Assembly: GCF_009848685.1 (NCBI RefSeq)
Contig: NZ_WXTX01000002.1
Span: 186,001 to 250,000 of the forward strand
Reading direction: 5' to 3'
Length of the DNA stretch: 64,000 bases
Source of the DNA: Andreprevotia sp. IGB-42
GTDB taxonomy: Bacteria > Pseudomonadota > Gammaproteobacteria > Burkholderiales > Chitinibacteraceae
Shown here: piece by piece, positions 19,985-29,084 of the stretch
Layout of the letters: every line of letters starts with the position of its first letter
Numbering within the stretch: position 1 is the stretch's first letter
Made by a program: the position numbers and the translations under genes
Notes under the pieces: model-generated
The model's database searches: none
Told to the model about the DNA's origin: nothing
What the model saw: only the letters and a program-made list of their open reading frames with translations

Positions 19985-20828
19985 TTGGCGCGATCTGCAA
20001 TCACTGACCTACCTGACTGCGTTGCCGCTGCTGGTGGCATGGCAATGGCGGCACGGTTTCAGCTGGCCACTGTATGCGGCCGTGCTGTTCCTCACGCTGG
20101 GCGTGGGGGTCATCCATCACAACCACGCGCACTTGCCCATGTGGCATAGCCGCTGGCTGAACCGGCAGGGCGATTTCTGGCTGACACTGTTGCAGGGCCA
20201 CCCCACCTATGTGTTCCACGCCACACATGTGGCCAATCACCACCGCTACCGCCACGGCCCGCAAGATATCGTGCGGACCTACCGCTTTGGCGACCACAAC
20301 CACCTGGCCGGCTACCTGCTGCACCCGTTGCAGGCGGTGCCGGTGCTGTACCCGGTCTTCGTGGCATGGTTGCGGCAACTGCAGCGCCGCGACCCCGCTG
20401 CGCTGCGCTATTGCCAGCTGCAATACGCAGCAGTGCTGATGCTATGGGGCAGCCTTGCATGGCTGGATTGGCAAAAATGGCTGTTGCTGGTACTGATCCC
20501 GCAATTGCACGGGCTGCACTGGCTGCTAGCCACCAACTACCTGCAGCATGCCCATGCCGATGGCCATTCTCGCATCAATTACGCGCGCAATTTTGAAGGC
20601 TGGGTGAATCCGCTACTGTTCAATATCGGCCTGCATACCGCCCATCACGAACACCCGCGTGCGCACTGGTCTGAACTGACCGCGCTGCACCAGCGCTACC
20701 GCAGCCAGGTAGATCCGCGCCTCAACGCCGGTGGCCTGCTGCCCTATATGTGCCGTACTTTCCTGCTCAGCCTCGTTTTGCCGCGCCATCGCAGCCACAG
20801 CCTGATGGCGCCCCCGGAGACCCATTGA
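19974..20828 (+). CDS. Membrane fatty acid desaturase
   Basis: 284 residues from the ATG at 19974. The His boxes of acyl-lipid desaturases are present: H-H-N-H-A-H at about residue 47, HATHVANHHRY at about 80, and HTAHHEHPRAHW near 222. An extra HAHADGH motif lies near 191. At least three membrane segments are predicted. The upstream part of the frame is out-of-frame sequence inside the hydroxylase gene, so the internal ATG is used. TGATG overlap with the next gene indicates coupled translation. Double-bond position and substrate are not deducible. Confidence 0.9.
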   Translation: MLRNWRDLQSLTYLTALPLLVAWQWRHGFSWPLYAAVLFLTLGVGVIHHNHAHLPMWHSRWLNRQGDFWLTLLQGHPTYVFHATHVANHHRYRHGPQDIVRTYRFGDHNHLAGYLLHPLQAVPVLYPVFVAWLRQLQRRDPAALRYCQLQYAAVLMLWGSLAWLDWQKWLLLVLIPQLHGLHWLLATNYLQHAHADGHSRINYARNFEGWVNPLLFNIGLHTAHHEHPRAHWSELTALHQRYRSQVDPRLNAGGLLPYMCRTFLLSLVLPRHRSHSLMAPPETH

Positions 20829-22717
20829 TGCCCACCCGTTTCAAGCACGTTTACATCGAAGCCGCCGGCTACCACCTGCCCGGGCCGCCAGTGGGCAACG
20901 ATGCCATGGATGCGTATATCGCCCCGATCAACCGTATTTCCGGCCGCATCAAGGCACGCATCCTGGCGGAAAACGGCATCAGGACCCGCCACTACGCAAT
21001 CGATGCTGACGGCAATACCGTGCTGTCGCACGCGCGGCTGGCTGCCAATGCGGTGGCCGATTGCCTGCAGCGTGCGCAGGCCACCATCGCCGACGTCTCA
21101 CTACTGGCAGCAGGCTCGTCCGGCGGGGATGCGCTGATGCCGGGCTTTGCCAGCATGATCCAGGGCGAACTGGGCGCACCGCCGATGGCCACGCTATCGA
21201 GCCAGGGCGTATGTGCTGCCGGCGTAACGGCGCTGGCACACGCCGCCCAGGGCATCGAGCTGGGTGCGCACCGGCAGGCGCTGGTGGTGGCGGCGGAGAT
21301 GCCCTCGCGCATGTTCAAGCACAGCCGCTTTGCACCACGCGGTTACGATAGCGATTTCGATGCGCATTTCCTGCGCTGGATGCTGTCGGACGGCGCGGGT
21401 GCCATGCTGCTGACCGACAGCCCGAGCGGGCGTAACGGGTTACGACTCAAGCTGAACTGGGTGCATCAGCAGAGCTTCGCCGGCGATTACCCGGTCTGCA
21501 TGCAGCTGGGGCTGAGCGAGGATCGCAGCACCTCCTTCCTTGATTACCCGTCGAGCAGCGAAGCGGAAGCCGCCGGAGCGCTGTCGTTGCGCCAGGACAT
21601 CCGCCTGCTGCCGCACCTGTTCGATGTATCGATCCACGAATACGTGAAGCTGGTGGAGGCAGGCTGGGTGACATCGGCCGGGGTCGATCACTTTTTGTGC
21701 CACTACTCGTCCGAAAAATTCATTCCGGTGGTGGAAGACCTGCTGGACAAGGCCGGGCTGACCATCCCGAAGGAGCGCTGGTACAGCAACCTTGCCACGC
21801 GCGGCAATACCGGTGCGGCGTCCATCTTCGTGATGCTGGCCGAGTTCCTCGATACCCATGCGGTGCAGCCGGGGGAGAAAATCCTCTGTTTCATCCCCGA
21901 ATCGGGCCGCATCAGCGCTGCCTACATGCTGCTGGAAGTGGAAGATGCCACTGCGCCGCTGGCCACAGCCACGCGGGGCGCCGTAGCAGTGCCGGCCAGC
22001 TGCGATACCGTACCCGGCACCATCACCGCGCCACACGATCCCGCCAGCGCGCCCGAGCCGTTGCAACCGCTGCTGACCGCGCTTGCGGGCATCTGGCATG
22101 ACTACCGCTCGAAAGTCTGGCGCAGCCCGGTGATCCACAAGCTGGTGGCCGGCCGTTTCGGGCTGGCCGATTACCGCAGCTGGATCGCGCAATGGGTGCC
22201 GCAGGTGCGCGAGGGCAGCCTGTGGATGCGCGAAGCGGTGGCATCGCTGACGGGGCCGTTTGCCGAGCTGGGTGCGCTGATCGAAATGCACGCCGGCGAT
22301 GAACAGAACGACTTCATGATCCTGTATCAGGATTACCGGGCAGCCGGCGGCAGCGCGCCGCTCGATACGCTGCGGCGCAATCCGGGTGGCGAGGCGCTCA
22401 ATGCCTACCTGCACGCGCTGGCCGCAACGGAAAACCCGCTGGGTTTGCTGGGGGCGATTTACGTGATCGAGGGCACTGGCCAGCGCATCGTGCCCGCGTT
22501 GCTGCCACTGCTGCGCAAGCAGGTGGACTTGCCCGCCAGCGCATTCCGCTTTCTGGAATACCACGGCGCCAACGATGAACATCATCTGGCGCGCTGGCTG
22601 GCGGCGGTCGAGATCACGCTGGACATATCACCAGCGGCAGCCGACGCCATCCTCGCCACCGCAAAGCGCACCGCGCAGCTGTACCTGATGCAGTTCGAGC
22701 ACATCATTGCGCATTGA
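20828..22717 (+). CDS. StlD/DarB-like ketosynthase fused to a heme-oxygenase-like diiron oxidase domain
   Basis: 629 residues in two domains. Residues 1-375 resemble StlD/DarB ketosynthases (dialkylresorcinol-type condensing enzymes, FabH fold), with the fingerprints NDAMDAYIAPINRISGRIK and FLRWMLSDGAGAMLL. The triad is intact: Cys129 in SSQGVCAAG, His292 in FLCHYSSEKF and Asn327 in TRGNTGAAS. After an Ala/Pro linker, residues 410-629 look like an iron-containing redox enzyme of the TenA/PqqC/UndA-type fold. Its candidate metal ligands are Glu486, His488, Glu548, His579, Asp583 and His586. The ATG overlaps the desaturase stop. Such a fusion could condense two acyl chains and then oxidise the product. 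No aromatase is seen nearby, so the product is unknown. Confidence 0.85.
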   Translation: MPTRFKHVYIEAAGYHLPGPPVGNDAMDAYIAPINRISGRIKARILAENGIRTRHYAIDADGNTVLSHARLAANAVADCLQRAQATIADVSLLAAGSSGGDALMPGFASMIQGELGAPPMATLSSQGVCAAGVTALAHAAQGIELGAHRQALVVAAEMPSRMFKHSRFAPRGYDSDFDAHFLRWMLSDGAGAMLLTDSPSGRNGLRLKLNWVHQQSFAGDYPVCMQLGLSEDRSTSFLDYPSSSEAEAAGALSLRQDIRLLPHLFDVSIHEYVKLVEAGWVTSAGVDHFLCHYSSEKFIPVVEDLLDKAGLTIPKERWYSNLATRGNTGAASIFVMLAEFLDTHAVQPGEKILCFIPESGRISAAYMLLEVEDATAPLATATRGAVAVPASCDTVPGTITAPHDPASAPEPLQPLLTALAGIWHDYRSKVWRSPVIHKLVAGRFGLADYRSWIAQWVPQVREGSLWMREAVASLTGPFAELGALIEMHAGDEQNDFMILYQDYRAAGGSAPLDTLRRNPGGEALNAYLHALAATENPLGLLGAIYVIEGTGQRIVPALLPLLRKQVDLPASAFRFLEYHGANDEHHLARWLAAVEITLDISPAAADAILATAKRTAQLYLMQFEHIIAH

Positions 22718-23006
22718 GTTTTGCCAATGGCCAGTCATAAAACAGGATTAGCTGCTGTCTGGCTATCCAGGTTGAGGCGGTTTTTTTTAATGCAGATTTA
22801 TCCAAAGCAACCCACTGCCCACTACAGAGCCCCGAAGAACCACTGACGAGTGACAACGAGGCGCCCTCGCGGCGGCGAGGGCGGGGGAAGTGGAATGGAA
22901 CAGGATGTGCCGCTGCTTCGCTCTTCCACGATAGCTTGGAGCCCGGCTTGGCCGGGCTTTTGATACGATTTGGCTCACCGTAGCCGTCACATGGAACAAC
23001 AAGGCG
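22718..23006. other. Intergenic region, GC-rich and hairpin-bearing, no gene seen
   Basis: 289 bases between the ketosynthase fusion and the next plus-strand gene. It contains a T8 run at about 22782-22789 and a hairpin with arms CCCTCGC and GCGAGGG near 22863-22880. A second hairpin with a T run is listed separately. The texture resembles a dispersed extragenic repeat. No codon-like pattern or start with a ribosome binding site is visible on either strand. Confidence 0.5.
22940..22963 (+). terminator. Rho-independent terminator after the ketosynthase-oxidase gene
   Basis: AGCCCGGC and GCCGGGCT arms flank a TT loop at 22940-22957 and are followed by a short TTTT run. It lies about 220 bases downstream of the fusion gene and about 45 bases before the next ORF, so it may limit read-through into that ORF. 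Confidence 0.6.
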
Positions 23007-23894
23007 ATGAAACACCTGCCCAACTTCCTGCTGCAAGAGCACGACCCGCGCGACCCCAATCCGTGGCTGGCGCTTTACCTGGACCAAAGCACGCCGCTAC
23101 CCGATCACGTGAAGCGCGCATGGCTGGCCGATTCCAGCTCCGTAGCGCGGCAGTTCCTGCTGCCCTTCGTGCGCCCGCTGGCACGGGTCAGCATCATCCT
23201 GATCCAGGTGGTGAAGACGTTCATGCCGCGCCGCTGGGCGGCATCGCGTTTCCTGCACTGGCTGCTGGCGGAGGGGCTGAAAAAGCTGGTGTCCCCGGAA
23301 GCCAACTGGCTGGTGATGCGGCACTTCCACATCGGTGGGCAGATCCTCGAGTTCATCGCGAAGAACGCGCCGGTACCGGCAGAAACCGCGCCGCTCAAGC
23401 CCTTGGTGCTGGATGACCTGAAAGATGACACGTTTCTCAAACACGATCTCAACCTGTTCAACTTCGTGATCAGGCTGAACCAGGCGCTGCGCTTTGCAGA
23501 TCAATCGCTGATCCCGCTGGACCGCCCCGATTTCAGCATGATCGAAGAACCGCCGCTGTCGCTGGCCGCGATGCCGCATGGCCGGCTCAATGTGGTCGAT
23601 CTGCAAACGGCCATCGAATGCTTCACGCCGGTCTACCAGCTCTTCCTCACCGACAACGATTTCTGGCGGGCCGCCAACTCGCTGCAGCTGGATGAAACCA
23701 TTGCCGTCTATGCCGCCACCATCCTCAACGCACCGCAGCATCTGCTGCTGCTCAACAACAAGCATCCATTGGTGCCGCTAAGCACCTTGCGCGCCGGTTA
23801 CCGGCTGGTGTTGCACGGGCTGTCATCCGAAATGCTGCACGCGCTGCTGATGCAGCTGAAAGCGGCGCAGCAGGCCGAGGATCAGGCGCGCTGA
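23007..23894 (+). CDS. Uncharacterised protein next to the lipid-type cluster
   Basis: 295 residues, family not recognised. The N-terminus has HDPRDPNPWLALYLDQSTPL, then amphipathic or weakly hydrophobic helices (RQFLLPFVRPLARVSIILIQ). A cluster of potential metal ligands, EANWLVMRHFHIGGQILEF, spaces Glu, His, His and Glu within one or two helices. There is no signal peptide and no clear transmembrane span, though membrane association is possible. It is codirectional with the hydroxylase-desaturase-ketosynthase genes and is followed by a terminator, so it may be the last member of that set. A terminator-like hairpin upstream leaves open separate transcription. Confidence 0.8.
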   Translation: MKHLPNFLLQEHDPRDPNPWLALYLDQSTPLPDHVKRAWLADSSSVARQFLLPFVRPLARVSIILIQVVKTFMPRRWAASRFLHWLLAEGLKKLVSPEANWLVMRHFHIGGQILEFIAKNAPVPAETAPLKPLVLDDLKDDTFLKHDLNLFNFVIRLNQALRFADQSLIPLDRPDFSMIEEPPLSLAAMPHGRLNVVDLQTAIECFTPVYQLFLTDNDFWRAANSLQLDETIAVYAATILNAPQHLLLLNNKHPLVPLSTLRAGYRLVLHGLSSEMLHALLMQLKAAQQAEDQAR

Positions 23895-23910
23895 GGTAGC
23901 AGGCAAAGAA

Positions 23911-23933
23911 AACGCCCCGACATACGGGGCGTT
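23911..23933. terminator. Bidirectional terminator between the 295-residue gene and hisG
   Basis: Perfect stem AACGCCCCG / CGGGGCGTT with a five-base loop. On the minus strand it is followed by TTTCTTT, which suits hisG. On the plus strand it closes the convergent gene and is followed by CTGCTTG, a weaker tract. Confidence 0.8.
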
Positions 23934-23956
23934 CTGCTTGTTGCGGTATTGCCGGA

Positions 23957-24607
23957 TCAATCGGCTTCGCGCGCGGCCACGGTTGCCGCAAATGCATCGA
24001 GCACCGGCTGGATCAGGTCGTGCTTGAGCTTGAGCGCAGCCTGATTCACCACCAGGCGGCTGGAGATATCGCGGATGTGTTCAACCGCCACCAGCTTGTT
24101 GGCCTTGAGCGTGCCGCCGGTGGACACCAGGTCGACAATGGCGTCCGCCAAGCCTACCAGCGGCGCCAGCTCCATCGAACCGTACAGCTTGATCAGGTCC
24201 ACGTGCACGCCTTTGGCGGCAAAGTGTTCTTGCGCGCCATACGTGTACTTGGTGGCCACGCGCAAACGCGCACCCTGCTTGACGGCGCCCTCGTAATCGA
24301 AGCCCTCGCGCACGGCAACCATCAGCTTGCACTTGGCGATTTCCAGGTCCAGCGGCTGGTAGAGGCCCGCACCACCATGCTCGAGCAGCACGTCCTTGCC
24401 GGCAATGCCAAGGTCGGCTGCGCCATATTGCACATAGGTCGGCACGTCGGTGGCGCGCACGATGATCAGGCGCACATCGTCGCGGTTGGTGCCGATGATG
24501 AGCTTGCGGCTCGCTTCCGGGTCTTCGCTCGGTACCACGCCTGCGGCGGCAAGCAGCGGCAGGGTTTCTTCGAAAATACGGCCTTTGGACAGCGCAATCG
24601 TGATCAT
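23957..24607 (-). CDS. hisG: ATP phosphoribosyltransferase catalytic subunit, short form
   Basis: First committed step of histidine synthesis (ATP + PRPP). At 216 residues this is the short HisG_S form, which lacks the C-terminal ACT-like regulatory domain and requires the HisZ partner. HisZ is not in this window. It begins [19 protein letters not shown] and carries [17 protein letters not shown] and the PRPP-binding loop [16 protein letters not shown]. It lies 5 bases after the DUF4870 gene downstream of murA. hisD no longer follows it; a plus-strand cluster intervenes. Confidence 0.97.
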   Translation of the reverse strand: MITIALSKGRIFEETLPLLAAAGVVPSEDPEASRKLIIGTNRDDVRLIIVRATDVPTYVQYGAADLGIAGKDVLLEHGGAGLYQPLDLEIAKCKLMVAVREGFDYEGAVKQGARLRVATKYTYGAQEHFAAKGVHVDLIKLYGSMELAPLVGLADAIVDLVSTGGTLKANKLVAVEHIRDISSRLVVNQAALKLKHDLIQPVLDAFAATVAAREAD

Positions 24608-24612
24608 CGGTT

Positions 24613-25016
24613 TTACTTGAAAAGTTTAAGAGTCAACGGGTACTTCGATTTCCAGCCATTGATGGCCTTGGCGCCTTCCCACAGGCCAAACGCGGACGAC
24701 ACGATCGTTACCCACCAGATCAGCGCCGGCGTATGCAGCGCCATGCCCAGCAACATGGCCAGCACATACATGCAGCCCATCAGCAACTGGAAGTTGGCCG
24801 CCTGCATTGCGTGCTGTTCGACGAACTCCGAATGCACGCGGGCAAACTGCAGGATGATGAACGGCACGATCAGCGCCAGGCCGGGAATCGGCAACAACGG
24901 AATCCACAACAGGCCCGCCAGGTGCGCCATCGCCGCAAAGCCTTTCTCGGCTTGTGTGGGCGGCTTGAGCTGGCCGTCGCCGTCTTCCTTGGCAGGTTTG
25001 GGATTGAGCGTGAGCA

Positions 25017-25017
<1 letters not shown>
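24613..25017 (-). CDS. DUF4870 domain membrane protein
   Basis: 134 residues. A hydrophilic N-terminus of about 20 residues precedes [20 protein letters not shown], the typical first segment of DUF4870 proteins. It continues with a [29 protein letters not shown]-type amphipathic linker and two further membrane segments. Function unknown; the family resembles small Tic20-like membrane proteins. It overlaps the murA stop by one base and precedes hisG, so it is an insertion within the usual murA-hisG pair. Confidence 0.85.
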
Positions 25018-26345
<1,328 letters not shown>

Positions 26346-26349
<4 letters not shown>

Positions 26350-26543
26350 TGGAATTTCCACCAAAGGAAGGCCACCAGCGCAATCAGCAGCGGCAGGTTG
26401 GTCAGCGCCATCAGCCGGCCGCCACTGCGATCACCCTTCTTGCTGGCGTTTTCCTTGGCGCGGGCGAGCGCATCCTGCTGTTTCTGGATCCCATCAAGAC
26501 TGAAGCGGTCGCTGCTTTCTTCCTCGGGCCGATCGTAGCTCAT
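26346..26543 (-). CDS. Small C-terminally anchored membrane protein between ibaG and murA
   Basis: 65 residues beginning MSYDRPEEESSDRFSLDG. It has a charged coiled-coil-like stretch (IQKQQDALARAKENASKK) and a single C-terminal membrane segment, LTNLPLLIALVAFLWWKFH. The ATG overlaps the ibaG stop (ATGA), a strong sign of a real coupled gene. No family recognised. It could be a tail-anchored partner in the envelope operon. Confidence 0.7.
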
Positions 26544-26782
26544 TGCGCTGCCGCCCATTCTTCCGGCGTCAGCGTCTTTTCCAGGCTGAGCGCATGCAGC
26601 TCGCCCGAATCGATCACGTCCTTCAGCGCGTCCTTCACCAGCCGGTGGCGCGCCAGCAGCCCCAGCCCCGCAAAACGCGGGCTGGCCAGCTTGGCATAGA
26701 AATGATGCCCGTCACCGCGTACATCGGTATGCGTGGCATCCAGGCGGTCAGTCAGTAGTTGTGCAACGAATTCAGGTGCCAT
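26540..26782 (-). CDS. ibaG: BolA family protein, IbaG-like
   Basis: 80 residues from the ATG at 26782. The BolA fold is recognisable by DVRGDGHHFYAKLASPRFAGLGLLARHRLVKDAL, with the conserved His residues that coordinate Fe-S clusters with monothiol glutaredoxins, and it ends with the LHALSLEKTLTPEEW strand-helix. Position next to murA and downstream of the mla genes is that of E. coli ibaG. A monothiol glutaredoxin, its usual partner, is encoded at 35368-35694. Confidence 0.93.
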   Translation of the reverse strand: MAPEFVAQLLTDRLDATHTDVRGDGHHFYAKLASPRFAGLGLLARHRLVKDALKDVIDSGELHALSLEKTLTPEEWAAAQ

Positions 26783-26988
26783 CGGGTGTTCTAGGGTCCA
26801 GCAATGTTCAATATGGAAAAGACTGCAACCGCCGACACTAGCATCCTCTTCGGCAGGCAGTTGTGTCATGCGCATCAGTCAGCAAGCGGTGTTCGGAAAA
26901 TGTCGCTGGCAAGGCGTGCGAAGCGCAGACAGTACAAGCAGTACGGCAAGCAAGCACAACGCAGCCAGCGGCTTTTTACGAACACCGC

Positions 26989-27744
26989 TCAGTGGCGGAT
27001 TTTGTAGCCGGATCTTATCAGCCCGTAACAGTACCCGGACAACACAATGAAGGTTGCGCCGACGACCGCAACGCTGGTCCACGGTGAAACGTCCGAAACA
27101 CCGAAGAAACCGTGACGGAAACCATCAATCGCGTAGAACACCGGGTTCCATTGCGATACGCCGTACCAGAACGGCGGCAGCGAGTGGATCGAATAGAACA
27201 CGCCGGATAAAAATGTCAGCGGCATGATCAGGAAGTTCTGGAATGCAGCCAACTGATCGAATTTCTCGGCCCAGATGCCGGCAATCAGCCCCAGCACCGC
27301 CATCAGGCCGCTACCCAGCAACGCAAACGCCAGTACCCACAACGGGTTGGAGAGCGGCGGCACTGCAAACACCATGGTCAACACCAGCACGCCGATGCCA
27401 ACAAACACGCCGCGCACCACTGCAGCCAATACGTAGGCGGCAAAAAACTCGAAATGCGACAGCGGCGGCAGCAGGATGAACACCAGGTTACCGGTGATCT
27501 TGGACTGGATCAGGCTGGACGAAGTATTGGCAAACGCGTTCTGCAGCATGCTCATCATCGCGAGGCCGGGAATCAGGAACGCCACATAGCGCACGCCCGG
27601 ATACGGCTGCACATGCGCATCGAGCACATGGGCAAAAATCAGCAGGTAGAGCAGCGCAGTCAGCACCGGTGCCAGCACGGTCTGGAAGGCTACCTTCCAG
27701 AAGCGCAGCAGTTCCTTGTAGAACAGCGTGGAAAAACCCGTCAT
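26989..27744 (-). CDS. ABC-2 type exporter permease (YadH-like)
   Basis: 251 residues with six membrane segments, starting MTGFSTLFYKELLRFWKVAF. ABC-2 motifs such as SKITGNLVFILLPPLSHFEF, AFQNFLIMPLTFLSGVFYS and the C-terminal YWGY-like FWYGVSQWNPVFYAIDGFRHG are clear. The pair with the ATPase at 28176-29084 matches YadGH-type transporters, whose substrate is unknown. An acetyltransferase gene is wedged between permease and ATPase and overlaps the permease by four bases. Confidence 0.93.
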   Translation of the reverse strand: MTGFSTLFYKELLRFWKVAFQTVLAPVLTALLYLLIFAHVLDAHVQPYPGVRYVAFLIPGLAMMSMLQNAFANTSSSLIQSKITGNLVFILLPPLSHFEFFAAYVLAAVVRGVFVGIGVLVLTMVFAVPPLSNPLWVLAFALLGSGLMAVLGLIAGIWAEKFDQLAAFQNFLIMPLTFLSGVFYSIHSLPPFWYGVSQWNPVFYAIDGFRHGFFGVSDVSPWTSVAVVGATFIVLSGYCYGLIRSGYKIRH

Positions 27745-28175
27745 GTGTCGCTACCGATTTTCTTGTAAAAACGCAGGCCGTTGTTGGCAAAGCCGCGTCG
27801 CTCGTAAAACGCATGCGCCTCGGGGCGGTGCGTGCCGCTGTTGAGCTGCAGCGAGGTGGCACCGTGGGCGCGCGCCCAGCGCTCTGCCTCGTCCATCAAT
27901 GCCACGCCGATGCCCTGCCCGCGCGCATGCTCGTCTACCACCAGTGCAACGATGCGCACCTGCATGCCGTCCAGCTCGATCATCCAGGCCTGCGCCAGCA
28001 GCACCAGGCCCACCAGCCGCCCGCCATCGTCTGCTACCAGGCAGGCATAACCGCCGGCACGCTCGAGATTGGCGAGGCGCACGCGAACCGCGGCCTCATC
28101 GCTGGGGTAACCCAGATCGGCCAGCAGCGGGCAGATGGCCGCCGCATCGTCATCCACAACCGGTCGGATCAGCAT
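27741..28175 (-). CDS. GNAT family N-acetyltransferase
   Basis: 144 residues with a complete GNAT fold. Motif A is IVALVVDEHARGQGIGVALMDEAERWARAHGATSL, with the acetyl-CoA pyrophosphate loop RGQGIG. Motif B ends HAFYERRGFANNG. The substrate is unknown. It starts one base after the stop of the ABC ATPase gene and overlaps the permease start, so it is part of the transporter operon. It may modify the exported substrate, but this is inference from position. Confidence 0.92.
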   Translation of the reverse strand: MLIRPVVDDDAAAICPLLADLGYPSDEAAVRVRLANLERAGGYACLVADDGGRLVGLVLLAQAWMIELDGMQVRIVALVVDEHARGQGIGVALMDEAERWARAHGATSLQLNSGTHRPEAHAFYERRGFANNGLRFYKKIGSDT

Positions 28176-29084
28176 TCAGTCCACCTGCGGCGCATCGCGC
28201 ATCATGCTGACGAAAATGTCTTCCAGATCCGGCTTGGCCACTTCGATATCGCTGATGCTGATACCCGCATCCTTCAGCGCAACCAGAATGTCGGTCAGCG
28301 CATCGGGCTCGGACAATTTCAATTCGAATTGATCATCACGCTGCGCAACCTGCAGCGAGCGCAACGCCTCCGGCAGCTCGGCCGGGCGCAACCGCAAGGT
28401 GAGCGAGCGCGCCTTGCCACGGTTCATCAGCGCGGATTTTTCTTCCAGCGCCAATAGCCGCCCCTGCTTGAGCATGGCAATGCGGTTGCACAGCGCTTCG
28501 GCTTCTTCCAGGTAATGCGTGGTCAGCACGATGGTATGGCCATCGGCATTCAGGCGCTGGATGAACGCCCACAGCGTCTGGCGCAGCTCGACGTCCACAC
28601 CGGCGGTGGGTTCATCCAGCACGATCACCGGCGGGCGATGCACCAGCGCCTGCGCCACCATCACGCGGCGCTTCATGCCGCCGGAGAGCGAGCGCATATT
28701 GGCATTGGCCTTGCTGGTGAGGCCAAGGCTGGCAAGGATTTCGTCTATCCATGCGTCGTTCTTTTTCAGCCCGAAGTAGCCGGACTGGAAGGCCAGCGTT
28801 TCCCGCACGGTGAAGAAGGGATCGAACACCAGCTCCTGCGGCACGATGCCGACGGCGCGGCGCGCGGCGCGGTAATCGCTGGCCACGTCATGCCCCATCA
28901 CCGCCACATTGCCACCACTGGCCTGGGTGAGCCCGCCCAGAATGGAGATCAGCGTGGTCTTGCCGGCGCCATTGGGGCCAAGCAGGGCAAAAAAGTCGCC
29001 CGGTTCGACATCGAAGCTGACGCCGGACAACGCCTCGAAATCACCGAAGCGCTTCACCACCCGATCAAACCGGATGGCACTCAC
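28176..29084 (-). CDS. ABC transporter ATP-binding protein (YadG-like)
   Basis: 302 residues. Walker A is LLGPNGAGKTTLISILGG, the signature is MRSLSGGMKRRVMVAQALV, Walker B is PPVIVLDEPTAGVD, and the H-loop is VLTTHYLEEAEAL. A C-terminal regulatory extension of about 80 residues follows, as in exporters of the drug/polysaccharide (DRA) class. It overlaps mlaA by four bases. The coupling of YadGH-like genes with the Mla locus is common in betaproteobacteria. Confidence 0.95.
   Translation of the reverse strand: MSAIRFDRVVKRFGDFEALSGVSFDVEPGDFFALLGPNGAGKTTLISILGGLTQASGGNVAVMGHDVASDYRAARRAVGIVPQELVFDPFFTVRETLAFQSGYFGLKKNDAWIDEILASLGLTSKANANMRSLSGGMKRRVMVAQALVHRPPVIVLDEPTAGVDVELRQTLWAFIQRLNADGHTIVLTTHYLEEAEALCNRIAMLKQGRLLALEEKSALMNRGKARSLTLRLRPAELPEALRSLQVAQRDDQFELKLSEPDALTDILVALKDAGISISDIEVAKPDLEDIFVSMMRDAPQVD

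Noticed and set aside
22704-23087. Minus-strand 127-residue frame across the ketosynthase 3' intergenic region
   Set aside because: It overlaps two plus-strand genes and reads through a terminator hairpin; the peptide is low complexity.
26879-27082. Minus-strand frame with a hydrophobic signal-like stretch between ibaG and the ABC permease gene
   Set aside because: The hydrophobic part has no ATG, GTG or TTG start with a ribosome binding site after the permease stop; the only starts lie inside the permease gene. No family resemblance.
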